Below, piece by piece: positions 36,727 through 45,314 of a stretch of DNA of 64,000 nucleotides (position 1 is the stretch's first letter; each line of letters starts with the position of its first letter). The DNA lies in NCBI RefSeq assembly GCF_029094525.1, contig NZ_CP119107.1, positions 4,278,001 through 4,342,000 on the forward strand, given 5' to 3'. The translations under genes and the position numbers were made by a program. The notes under the pieces are model-generated. The model was not told where the DNA came from. It worked only from the letters and a program-made list of their open reading frames with translations, and made no database searches. Source of the stretch: Pullulanibacillus sp. KACC 23026 (GTDB taxonomy: Bacteria > Bacillota > Bacilli > Bacillales > Sporolactobacillaceae).

Positions 36727-38493
36727 ACCTTCTTTGATTTTTCCTCAACCTTTTAGGATTGAGCTCGTTCGCTTGTGGGCGGCGCTGCACCTTCTGGGAT
36801 TTTGCGCCGACCTTTTGGGATTTCTGGTGGACCTTTTACGATTTTTGGGTAACCTTCTCTGATTTTTCCTCAACCTTTTAGGATTGAGCTCGTTCGCTTG
36901 TGGGCGGCGCTGCACCTTCTGGGATTTTGCGCCGACCTTTTGGGATTTTTGACTGATCTTTTACGATTTTTGGGTAACCTTCTTTGGTTTTTCCTCAACC
37001 TTTTAGGATTTGGCTCGCCTGCTTAAGGTCGGCGCCAGACCTTCTGGGATTTTGCGCCGACCTTTTGGGATTTTTGACTGACCTTTTACGATTTTTGGGT
37101 AACCTTCTTGGATTTTTCCTCAACCTTTTGGGATTGGACTCGCCTGCTTGTGGGCGGCGCTGCACCTTCTAGGATTTTGTGCCGACCTTCTGGGATTTTT
37201 AGCGTACCTTTTAGGATTTTTGGTGGACCTTTTACGATTTTTGGGTAACCTTCTCTGATTTTTCCTCAACCTTTTAGGATTGAGTTCGCCTGCTTGTGGG
37301 CGGCGCTGCACCTTCTAGGATTTTGTGCCGACCTTCTGGGATTTTTAGCGTACCTTTTAGGATTTTTGGTGGACCTTTTACGATTTTTGGGTAACCTTCT
37401 CTGATTTTTCCTCAACCTTTTAGGATTGAGCTCGCCTGCTTGTGGGCGGCGCTGCACCTTCTAGGATCTTGTGCCGACCTTCTGGGATTTTTGGTGGACC
37501 TTTTACGATTTTGGGCTAACCTTCTTTGGCTTTTCCTCAACCTTTTAGGATTGAGCTCGCCTGCTTGTGGGCGGCGCTGCACCTTCTAGGATCTTGTGCC
37601 GACCTTCTGGGATTTTTGGTGGACCTTTTACGATTTTGGGCTAACCTTCTTTGGCTTTTCCTCAACCTTTTAGGATTGGGATCGCCTGCTTGTGGGCGGC
37701 GCTGCACCTTCTGGGATTTTGTGCCGACCTTTTAGGATTTTTGGTGGACCTTTTACGATTTTGGGCTAACCTTCTTTGATTTTTTCTCAACCTTTTGGGA
37801 TTGGGCTCGCTTGCTTGTGGGCGGCGCTGCACCTTCTAGGATTTTGCGCCGACCTTCTGGGATTTTTGAGTAACCTTCTTGGATTTTTCCTCAACCTTTT
37901 AGGATTGGGATCGCCTGCTTGTGGGCGGCGCTGCACCTTCTGGGATTTTGCGCCGACCTTTTGGGATTTTTGAGTAACCTTCTTTGATTTTTCCTCAACC
38001 TTTTAGGATTGGGCTCGCCTGCTTGTGGGCGGCGCTGCACCTTCTAGGATTTTGCGCCGACCTTCTATGATTTTTGGTGGACCTTTTACGATTTTTGAGT
38101 AACCTTCTTGGATTTTTCCTCAACCTTTTAGGATTGGGATCGCCTGCTTGTGGGCGGCGCTGCACCTTCTGGGATTTTGCGCCGACCTTCTAGGATTTTT
38201 GGTGGACCTTTTACGATTTTGGGGTAACCTTCTTTGATTTTTTCTCAACCTTTTGGGATTGGGCTCGCCTGCTTGTGGGCGGCGCTGCACCTTCTAGGAT
38301 TTTGTGCCGACCTTTTGGGATTTTTGGTGGACCTTTTACGATTTTTGGCTAACCTTCTTTGATTTTTTCTCAACCTTTTAGGATTGGGCTCGCCTGCTTG
38401 TGGGCGGCGCTGCACCTTATGGGATTTTTGGCGGACCTTTTGGGATTTTTGACTGACCTTTTACGATTTTTGAGTAACCTTCTTTGATTTTTC
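36727..38493. repeat. Array 2: 125-bp higher-order tandem repeat (plus-strand orientation)
   Basis: Fourteen GCTT(GTGG) anchors occur at 36771, 36896, 37021, 37146, 37292, 37438, 37563, 37688, 37813, 37917, 38021, 38146, 38271 and 38396. Spacings are 125, 146 or 104, differing by exactly 21. A unit is one 41-bp module (ACCTTTTAGGATTGAGCTCG...GGCGGCGCTGC) and four 21-bp modules beginning ACCTT. The array lies between the 5' end of the ABC operon and the truncated small gene at 38503. Its open frames rotate with each 125-bp unit and are not genes. Confidence 0.95.
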
Positions 38494-38502
38494 GAAATCA
38501 TA

Positions 38503-38832
38503 TTGGATGTTGAAAACAAAACTGCAATCGATTTAGCTAGTATGGGTGACTGGCTCCAAGCACTTGGAGGAGTTGTTAGCGCTGTAGAAGGTTTTGAGAA
38601 TGAGGCACTGATAGGTCCAACCTATAATATGATCGGTAATTTCATTCAAGCGATTGGAAATTCCATGCAGGCATTGTCGAAACTTGAGCCATTGGGGGTA
38701 AAAGGGCACATAGAACAAAGGCGTACATTGAATAGTATTGAGAGCTGGATACAAGCCGTTGGCGCTATCCTTTCAACGCTTGGTCTAATAGAGAGCTTTG
38801 AGAAGAGAACAGCCATTCTTAATAAAGAATAG
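38503..38832 (+). pseudogene. Truncated gene for a small repetitive protein (DUF6944-like)
   Basis: The readable part gives about 109 residues with a repeated W-I/L-Q-A-x-G pattern: MGDWLQALGGVV, NFIQAIGNSMQAL and ESWIQAVGAILSTLG. This resembles Bacillus small repetitive proteins of the DUF6944 type, function unknown. The frame begins with a TTG ten bases after the last array module, has no ribosome site, and an in-frame stop lies inside the array at 38485. The 5' end therefore appears to have been replaced by array 2. A short functional gene cannot be excluded. Confidence 0.6.
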
Positions 38833-38941
38833 GCACAGTGGAATAGAGTCCGAAAGAAAGAGTGTTTAAACCACCTTAAACGCTAGATGGGAGCTTCTCC
38901 TTTTGCCCTTTCTTTTTTTCATAGTCGAACTTATTTAAACA

Positions 38942-39220
38942 GAGGGGCTGGGACAAACTAAACTAACTGACTGAAATTCCGAACAGTAAATTTTTAAGTA
39001 AAGAAACAAATAGGAAGCGTAGTCAAAATACGGAGATTCCACCGGGAACAGCACGTGTCCGAAGACCCCGCAAACAAGCGTTTTCCTTGCTGAGTAGGCT
39101 TGGGCCTTGCCCGCGGAAAGCGATGTATTTTGACTAGCGTTTCATCAGTGACTTAACTTATAAATAAAAAACCGAACCCATCACGTTAAAATGTGTGAAT
39201 AAGTTCGGTTTTTTCTATTA
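38942..39220. repeat. GAGGCTGGGA element, inverted second copy, interrupted by another element
   Basis: From 38942 the sequence follows the reverse complement of the element at 31003-31123 up to CTAACTGACT. It is broken by 176 bp, then resumes at TGACTTAACTTATAAAT and runs through the AAAAACCGAAC hairpin to about 39220. The far terminal repeat is missing. The copy lies between the truncated DUF6944-like gene and a second gene remnant. Confidence 0.8.
38973..39148. repeat. 176-bp element nested in the GAGGCTGGGA repeat, with TGACT duplication
   Basis: This stretch carries inverted segments AGTCAAAATAC (39021-39031) and GTATTTTGACT (39125-39135), with CGGAGATTCC, CCGAAGACCCCGC and CCCGCGGAAAGCG inside. 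Similar GTCAAAATACGGAGA...CCGCGGAAAGCG sequences are common dispersed repeats in Bacillaceae. It is flanked by TGACT at 38968-38972 and 39149-39153, as expected of a target-site duplication. Confidence 0.75.
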
Positions 39221-39385
39221 GTAAAAAGCGACAAAAGGTATTAGTAATACTAAAAGGACAACGCAAGGGGCAATTGCAATTAGAACAAAATGCGAACGTT
39301 TAATTAAATCGTCTGTACTAAACTTAACAATAAAATCATCTAATTTAGGGAATTTCGGAATTTCAATTGTCTCAAAGCGTTGTGC
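39218..39385 (-). pseudogene. C-terminal remnant of a membrane protein
   Basis: A 55-codon frame without a start reads KFPKLDDFIVKFSTDDLI, then a hydrophobic helix (FVLIAIAPCVVLLVLLIPF) and a stop inside the adjacent repeat. A stop codon stands immediately upstream. The pattern resembles the end of a DUF3267-type membrane metalloprotease relative, but this is a weak assignment. It abuts the repeat copy, so the gene was probably cut by the repeat. The 39386-39516 stretch shows only fragments of open frame. Confidence 0.4.
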
Positions 39386-39516
39386 TTAAGCATAATAAAT
39401 ATCCTCAAGAAAAGGTTCCTTTTACTTTCAAGGATTAGACGATGGATTGCCCCCTTATAGAATTAAAGTACATTCGGACAAAGAAACTAAAAGCTATGTC
39501 TATAAACAAACGCCAA

Positions 39517-40587
39517 TTATATTGGCAACTTTATTAAAATGGAAGTTCCTTTCTCCACTTTACTTGCTACTTCTATTGTCCCTTGGTGAGCTGTAATAAT
39601 TTGTTTAACGATAGCCATACCAAGCCCTGTGCCTCCGGTTGGAGCTTCTGTGGATGTTCCCCTATAATAGCGGTCAAATAAATGTTTGATAGTATCTTCA
39701 TCCATACCTTTTCCATTATCTTTTATCTCCACTTCCAATTGTGGCTTTTTCCTGATCGAAACGGTAATTTTTGTACCTGGTGGATTATGCACAACTGCAT
39801 TAACGATCAAATTAGTAAAGGCTCTTTTGAGTAAATGTAAGTCACCATTAAAATAGATGGGTCCCTCTCCTAATATTTCAAAGGAATTCCCTTTATTAGA
39901 TGGCATATTGACTACTTCCGCTATGACCCGACGAAGTAATTCTACCAATTCTATTTTTTGAGAGACATATTTCATACCAATCGATTGGTCCATTCGAAAG
40001 GCAATCCCGAGGTCATTAATAAGCTCTTCTAAATGAGCTGATTTTTCTTTAATTAATTGTAAAAATTCTCTTTCTTCCTCTTCACTCCACTTATACTCAG
40101 ACGATAATAGCATATTTGTATATCCAGAGATATACGATAATGGTGTCTTCAAATCATGAGTAACACCTGCTGCCCATTCTTGTCTTAATTGTTCGAATTC
40201 CTTTCGTTTACTTTCGTTCTCTTGAAGAGTAACTGAAAGGGACTCAAGATTTGTATAAACTTCTCGGTAAAGTCGACCAGAAGCAAAATTAAAACGCCGC
40301 TTTTTATCAGATTTAAAATAGCTTCCACTAGCCAATTTCTGTATTTTACTAATAATATCAAACATTGGCCGCGCAACATAAAAACCATAAAACAAACAAT
40401 ACAAAATATAAGCGATCAGAATAAATCCAGTTGTTAAATTTATGACAGCCGGAATCGTTGTTTCCTTTAAAACGACAATATAGAATATCGCAGGCAGCGA
40501 AACCGACAAAAACAACAATATCTGATGTAAAATGAAGTTTAAAGTAAACCGAACAACGAGCTTACTATTTTCTAAGTTCACTTTCAT
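39517..40587 (-). CDS. Sensor histidine kinase of a two-component system
   Basis: This 356-residue kinase has two transmembrane helices near the N-terminus (about residues 18-40 and 50-70) with almost no extracellular loop, a HAMP-like linker, the HisKA box with His144 in GVTHDLKTPL, the N-box LIVNAVVHNPPG, DNGKGM and GGTGLGMAIVKQ. The tiny sensor loop is typical of intramembrane-sensing kinases that work with ABC transporters. It overlaps the response-regulator gene by four bases. Confidence 0.92.
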   Translation of the reverse strand: MKVNLENSKLVVRFTLNFILHQILLFLSVSLPAIFYIVVLKETTIPAVINLTTGFILIAYILYCLFYGFYVARPMFDIISKIQKLASGSYFKSDKKRRFNFASGRLYREVYTNLESLSVTLQENESKRKEFEQLRQEWAAGVTHDLKTPLSYISGYTNMLLSSEYKWSEEEEREFLQLIKEKSAHLEELINDLGIAFRMDQSIGMKYVSQKIELVELLRRVIAEVVNMPSNKGNSFEILGEGPIYFNGDLHLLKRAFTNLIVNAVVHNPPGTKITVSIRKKPQLEVEIKDNGKGMDEDTIKHLFDRYYRGTSTEAPTGGTGLGMAIVKQIITAHQGTIEVASKVEKGTSILIKLPI

Positions 40588-41300
40588 TTGGTCTCACCTT
40601 GTTTGGGTGGAACAAACTTATAACCAATCCCCCTCATTGTGACAATCAGAGAAGGATGCCGCGGGTCCTCCTCCAATTTTTTACGCAGACGCATAATATG
40701 AATGGAAACTGTTTTTTCCTCTCCGATACTGTCATATCCCCATACATTTTCATATAATTGACTTGCTGTAAAAACTTGATTAGGATGGTCAGCCAAAAAA
40801 AGCAATAATTCAAATTCCCTCGCAGGACAACTTATCTCTTCCCCATTTACCCATAGTTGTGCTGCTTTTCTATCAATCGTAACTTGACCAAAGCGATCAA
40901 TCTTTGATTGCCTTGCAGACTGCTGATAGTGCTCTTGCCTTCTAAACTGTACGTTTATCCGTGCAACAACCTCTAATGGATTGAATGGCTTAGTTATATA
41001 GTCATCTCCTCCGATTCCCAATCCTGTTAGTTTGTCAAAATCACCTGAACGAGCAGTAAGGAACAGAATGGGAACATTAGAATGTTGGCGAATTTCTTGA
41101 CATAATTGAAACCCATCTGTATCGGGAAGCATAACATCCAGTAGAATCAAATCATATTGATTTTGACTTATTAATTCCTTTGCTTCTTGCCCTGTAAATG
41201 CAGTGTGTATGGATGAATAGCCTTCTTTTGTGAGTATGGTCTTTAACATCTGCACAATTCCGGGCTCGTCATCCACTATAAGTATTTTCTGTAATCGCAT
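40584..41300 (-). CDS. OmpR/PhoB family response regulator
   Basis: This 238-residue protein has a receiver domain with the acidic pair DDEP at residues 10-11, the phosphorylated Asp55 in LILLDVMLPD and the Lys in ITKPFNP, followed by a winged-helix DNA-binding domain (YENVWGYDSIGEEKTVSIHIMRLRKKLE, partly quoted). It partners the downstream kinase. The ATG at 41300 has AGGTGAAGG upstream. The operon order is ABC ATPase, permease, regulator, kinase. Confidence 0.93.
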   Translation of the reverse strand: MRLQKILIVDDEPGIVQMLKTILTKEGYSSIHTAFTGQEAKELISQNQYDLILLDVMLPDTDGFQLCQEIRQHSNVPILFLTARSGDFDKLTGLGIGGDDYITKPFNPLEVVARINVQFRRQEHYQQSARQSKIDRFGQVTIDRKAAQLWVNGEEISCPAREFELLLFLADHPNQVFTASQLYENVWGYDSIGEEKTVSIHIMRLRKKLEEDPRHPSLIVTMRGIGYKFVPPKQGETK

Positions 41301-41329
41301 TCGTCCCTTCACCTTTATCTTTTTATTTA

Positions 41330-42271
41330 TTAAACAGCAACATCACGATTTGTAAAAACAACCCAACTTGCTGTCATGAGAGAAATAATATAAACTAACA
41401 GAACAGAAATAGAAAATCCTAATGTCATTTCTGGCCGAGCTGGCAGATGAAAAATGTATAAGCTAACATCACTGTTGGCAAATGGCAGATACTTCAACCA
41501 AGAGATTTTTGCTGTTGCCTCTATCATCGAATTACCTACTATCATAATAAACAACGATAGACCGACTGCTAAGGTACTATTACGCAAAATAGTAGAAACC
41601 GCAAAGGCTATGGTTACATAACTCATGATCGGGAAAATACTTAATCCATACATCTTTAAATCTTGCATGAATACATTTTTTTGAACGATTTCTCCCTGTT
41701 GATTAAAGAACAAATCGGTGACTTGTGCCCCGCCCGTTCCATAGAAAAGAGCATTCGTTGTGTAGCTGCAAATCACTAATAACAATAGCAGGGAGATCGC
41801 GTATAGTAAAACGGCCATATATTTTGAGATCAATATTTTTGAACGGCTATACGGACGAATCAACAATAATTTCATCGTACCAGATGAATACTCTCCAGCA
41901 ACCACATCCGAAGCAATGATAATGGTAAAGAGTATCACCATTTCGATCAACCCAGAAAGTGTCAGCAGAGAAGACAATGGGTTATTTTTTGCAGGGGGAA
42001 AATGATGATCCAAACGATATTGAGCAATATTTAATTTATTTTCCGCATCTGCATGTAAGGTTGGAGAAAGGTCCTTAATCTTCAATCTTTCTTCGTATTG
42101 TTGTACAAGTTGGGTCGTTTCACTCTTCCAGTTTGTATTTGAAGAAGAGTGCTCACTTGTTTTATCTATCAACGAGGCACCTATAGTTATTGCCAATAGA
42201 AGAACCAATAGGATCCATGTTAGTTTACGATTGTAAATTTTCATTAATTCATTAGCAATTAGTCCCTTCAT
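41330..42271 (-). CDS. ABC-2 type permease (antibiotic/lantibiotic-type)
   Basis: This 313-residue protein has one N-terminal helix (LTWILLVLLLAITIGASL), a roughly 70-residue extracellular loop and five further helices, with the VAGEYSSGTMKLLLIRPYSRSKIL motif of ABC-2 permeases (in part). It would export or detoxify a peptide antibiotic or lipid with the upstream ATPase. Its start codon overlaps the ATPase stop (TAATG). Because the ATPase is frameshifted, the transporter may be inactive. Confidence 0.88.
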   Translation of the reverse strand: MKGLIANELMKIYNRKLTWILLVLLLAITIGASLIDKTSEHSSSNTNWKSETTQLVQQYEERLKIKDLSPTLHADAENKLNIAQYRLDHHFPPAKNNPLSSLLTLSGLIEMVILFTIIIASDVVAGEYSSGTMKLLLIRPYSRSKILISKYMAVLLYAISLLLLLVICSYTTNALFYGTGGAQVTDLFFNQQGEIVQKNVFMQDLKMYGLSIFPIMSYVTIAFAVSTILRNSTLAVGLSLFIMIVGNSMIEATAKISWLKYLPFANSDVSLYIFHLPARPEMTLGFSISVLLVYIISLMTASWVVFTNRDVAV

Positions 42272-43198
42272 TAGTCTTCCTCCATCATTTCCAAAAATTT
42301 ATCCTCAAGAGTTGGTTCTTTCATCTCAATGCTATAAACAGTTATCCCCTCATCTAATAGCTTTTTATTAATCACTGGTATATCCTCTTTACTGACTTGA
42401 ATCAGTAATTTCCCTTGTTCATCCAAAGGTAAAGCCACTATTTTCAAATCGGAAATTACTTGCTTTGCTTCACTTATTTGTGAAGGCTCTATATCAAGGC
42501 AAACCCGCGAATTTTTAACATCGAATCTAAACTCCTTCACTTCTTGGATGCTTATGAGTTTCCCCTTTTGCAACACAGCAATTCTGTCACACAACAATTC
42601 CATCTCTGAAAGCAAGTGACTCGAAACAAACACCGCAATCTCCTCTTTATGAGCAAGTTTTTTTAAATATTTTCGTAATTCATGAATTCCAGCAGGATCA
42701 AGACCATTTGTAGGCTCATCCAATATTAAAAGTGACGGGCGATGTAACAATGCTTGTGCAAGCCCTAATCGTTGACGCATACCAAGAGAATAGGTTCCTA
42801 CCTTGTCATGAATACTTTCCTTTAATCCAACGATATCGACTATCTCATTTATGCGATCCTTTGAAATGCCAGCAGGAACCATTCTTGCAAAATGCCTCAA
42901 ATTTTGATATCCCGTTAAATATTTATATAAGTCTGGGTTTTCTACAATGCCACCGATATTTTGAATAGCCTTTTCAAAGTTCTTTGTAATGCTGTAACCA
43001 TTAATCACTATATCCCCTTGACTCATTTTTATTAATCCAACCATCATTCGAATTGTAGTCGTTTTTCCAGCACCATTAGGTCCTAAAAATCCAAATATTT
43101 CCCCCCTTTAAAATATCAAAAGAAAGATTATCAACGATATTTCTCCCTTTAACCCTCTTTGTTACATTCTTTAATTGCACGATCGGTATGGAACTCAT
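42271..43198 (-). pseudogene. ABC transporter ATP-binding protein, frameshifted at a G6 tract
   Basis: The gene starts at ATG 43198 behind GAGGAGG and reads MSSIPIVQLKNVTKRVKG... until a run of six G (C at 43101-43106 on the plus strand), where it goes out of frame and stops. In the +1-shifted frame the sequence continues as KGEIFGFLGPNGAGKTT (Walker A) and on through LGMRQRLGLAQALLHRP (signature) and LLILDEPTNGLDP (Walker B). One G too many explains the break. The remaining frame from 43047 lacks Walker A. It could be a true pseudogene, a phase-variable tract or a sequencing error. Confidence 0.85.
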
Positions 43199-43455
43199 AT
43201 ATTTTTTCCTCCTCGATTATTAATAACACCTTTTAAGTAACCTCAAAGTGATTATAGAATCTTAAGGTAAACAGGTGGTAAACTGAAAATAAACATAAGA
43301 CAAATACACTTTTTATTTCTTGAGGAGAAAAAGGATACAACCGGTTTTGTCCTTATTGAGTAACTAAATGTAAGGAAGCAAACTAATAAAGATTGGAAAA
43401 ACAACCGGAACCCTTTTTGGACAAAGGATTGAGAGCATATGAAAACATAAAAAAA

Positions 43456-43476
43456 CTGGATCGCCATTGGATCCAG
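43456..43476. repeat. Short GGATCCAGCCTGAAT hairpin, copy 2
   Basis: CTGGATC/GATCCAG forms a perfect 7-bp stem and is followed by CCTGAATTTG. The same hairpin plus flank occurs at 33442-33463. It lies in the 720-bp stretch upstream of the ABC operon, where no gene was found apart from the remnant at 43648. Confidence 0.6.
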
Positions 43477-43647
43477 CCTGAATTTGTATTGATTTGATAT
43501 TGAAACAACTGATTGATTCTGGCTCGCTTGTTCTTCTTCCCTCCATATTTTTACCTCTAATGAACTGACTGTTTCGCATGGAAACCCGAGAACGTAACAA
43601 CTTCTTTAAATCCTCCTTATCAACCCTGCTTATAGATTCCATCCTGA

Positions 43648-43842
43648 CAGACTTTATCGATTCGTGAGCTTTTTGAAGGGGCTCTGAAGGACAAGATACT
43701 ACTGAATCCGGGTCATCTTTACCATCGTGATTTCACCCAGTATTTACGAATTTCCTACTCCTATGTCTCACTGTCAGAGATTGAGGATGCTCTTGCTAGA
43801 CTAGCTATCATAATTAAACGACTCGTTAAAAAACGGACTTAA
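43648..43842 (+). pseudogene. C-terminal fragment of a MocR/GntR-type aminotransferase
   Basis: A 64-codon open frame without a start reads RELFEGALKDKILLNPG, then QYLRISYSYVSLSEIEDALARL, and ends at TAA. This is the C-terminal small domain of fold-type I aminotransferases of the MocR/2-aminoadipate group, where NxLRLxFxxVxxxEIxxGIxRL is the usual pattern. A stop codon stands just upstream, and the rest of the gene is absent. It shows that a larger gene was deleted here. Confidence 0.75.
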
Positions 43843-43918
43843 CCTATACATAAGGTCTGTTTCCACCTCCATGTACCGACTTAATATCCAACCGCTCAGC
43901 TGTTGAACCAATCTTTAA

Positions 43919-44731
43919 TTAGGTTTTGATTAACAATAAAATACCAAGTAACACAATGAGAACAAATACGTAACGCTCAAATTTATGAGGGGGAATTCGC
44001 TTATGTAAAAAGGTACCTAATATGGTTGCAATAACAATCAATGGCAGGGATAGTCCAAAAAGGATAAACACATCTTTTGTCCATAATCCGCCAATTGCTT
44101 GACCAACAACTACTAAAACACCGGAAATAAGGAAATGAGCTTGCAGAGTTGCTTGAAATTGATCTCGTTGCCAACCTTTCATCGTTCCGTAAACAACAAC
44201 AGGCACCCCATTAAAGTTATAAGCACTACCAAGCACACCAGCAGAAAAGCCAAACGGCAATGCCCAAACAGGATTTTGTAACAGACGGCCTCTTGTCGTT
44301 TTAACTAAAGTAGGTTTAACAAGTGAATAAATTCCATAAACAACAAGAAAAACGCCAAGAGATACAGTAATGACACTTACTGGAGCAAAAGTAACCATAA
44401 TCAATCCAGCCGGAATTCCCAGTAAAGTTGAAATGGCGAGCAGAACAAGAGAAGAACGGTCAATGTTCCGCCATCCAGCAGCAACACAAAGGCAAGCCAC
44501 CGTAAGCCCCGCTAAACCAATTAAAGAAATGGCTGTATGTAAGTTAATCGGCAATAGTGTTAGTAAAGGCATACTTACTATCGCTTCTCCAAATCCAAAA
44601 GTTGCCCTCATCAAGGCCCCAATAAACACTATTGTAATAATCATGATAATAAGAGTAATAGACATAAATATATAGCAGCCCCAGTAATCAATATTAATAC
44701 TTAAACTAGCGAGTGATAAGTATCTAAGCAT
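43919..44731 (-). CDS. TauE/SafE family anion exporter (DUF81)
   Basis: This membrane protein of about 248-270 residues has eight or so helices in two halves, with GFGEAIVSMPLL in the first and FGFSAGVLGSAYNFNGVPVVVYG in the second, the duplicated glycine-rich signature of the TauE/SafE family. Members move sulfite, sulfoacetate or related organic anions. The start is uncertain: the ATG at 44731 has AAGGAG touching it, and an ATG at 44665 lacks a strong site. No sulfur gene is adjacent. Confidence 0.85.
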   Translation of the reverse strand: MLRYLSLASLSINIDYWGCYIFMSITLIIMIITIVFIGALMRATFGFGEAIVSMPLLTLLPINLHTAISLIGLAGLTVACLCVAAGWRNIDRSSLVLLAISTLLGIPAGLIMVTFAPVSVITVSLGVFLVVYGIYSLVKPTLVKTTRGRLLQNPVWALPFGFSAGVLGSAYNFNGVPVVVYGTMKGWQRDQFQATLQAHFLISGVLVVVGQAIGGLWTKDVFILFGLSLPLIVIATILGTFLHKRIPPHKFERYVFVLIVLLGILLLIKT

Positions 44732-45240
44732 CTCCTTACGTTTTTATAATAGTTCATATTTATCGTACCATTCTTCTTTAAGCCATTCATTGGTTGATTT
44801 ATTACAATCTCAATTCAAATCTCTTTTCTACTATGCTCCCCCAAAATATTCAAAACTCAAATCACCCCTCCCCGCACCGTTCTCTCAAAAAAAGTTTTCC
44901 GGCAAAATCCGACTAGCCTTGGAATTAGCCAAAGTAACGATAATTAACTGCAATGTATGTTTCATCTTGCTTCAGCGCTTCACCTATCAATCTATTTATT
45001 TCTACTCTATTTGCGGGGAGCTTTGCCAATCCCATCTTTGTCTTATGCAAACGATTCAACACAAACTTAATCCGTGACTTCAAGTGACCTTTCACCGTTC
45101 CCTGTTACACTATAGTTTTGGCATCGGATGTTTGATACATTCTATTTTTACAGTGCCTCATAAATAAAAGACGAAAGGATTAGACAGTGGCATTCACCAT
45201 CTTTCCTTTCGTCTTCTTTAGCTTATAAAATTTCGAGATT
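44732..45240. other. Gene-free spacer
   Basis: No convincing gene, RNA or repeat was seen in this stretch. It should hold the promoter of the TauE-type gene at its left end. Confidence 0.4.
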
Positions 45241-45314
45241 CGAATGAAACGGGAGAACCGTCCCCGCGTTTCAAGCCCCCCCGAATGAAACGGGAGAACC
45301 GTCCCCGCGTTTCA
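45241..45314. repeat. Pair of REP-like GAAACGGGAGAACCGTCCCC palindromes
   Basis: Two identical 33-bp copies (45241-45273 and 45282-45314) start CGAATGAAACGGG and end CCGCGTTTCA, each able to fold as TGAAACG/CGTTTCA. Sequences with GGGACGGTTCTC cores are common dispersed palindromes in Firmicutes, often associated with REP-type (Y1/RAYT) transposases; none is in this window. The second copy includes the stop codon of the adjacent methyltransferase gene and may act as its terminator. Confidence 0.8.

Noticed and set aside
36984-37973. Apparent LLGFxxDLLGF or RRSAKNPRR repeat proteins in array 2
   Set aside because: These have the same cause: tandem 21-bp modules without stops. Frames end within one or two 125-bp units and differ between strands.
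39400-39516. A plus-strand fragment reading GLPPYRIKVHSDKETKSY
   Set aside because: It is short, has no start, overlaps the end of the histidine kinase gene on the other strand, and matches no family I recognise.
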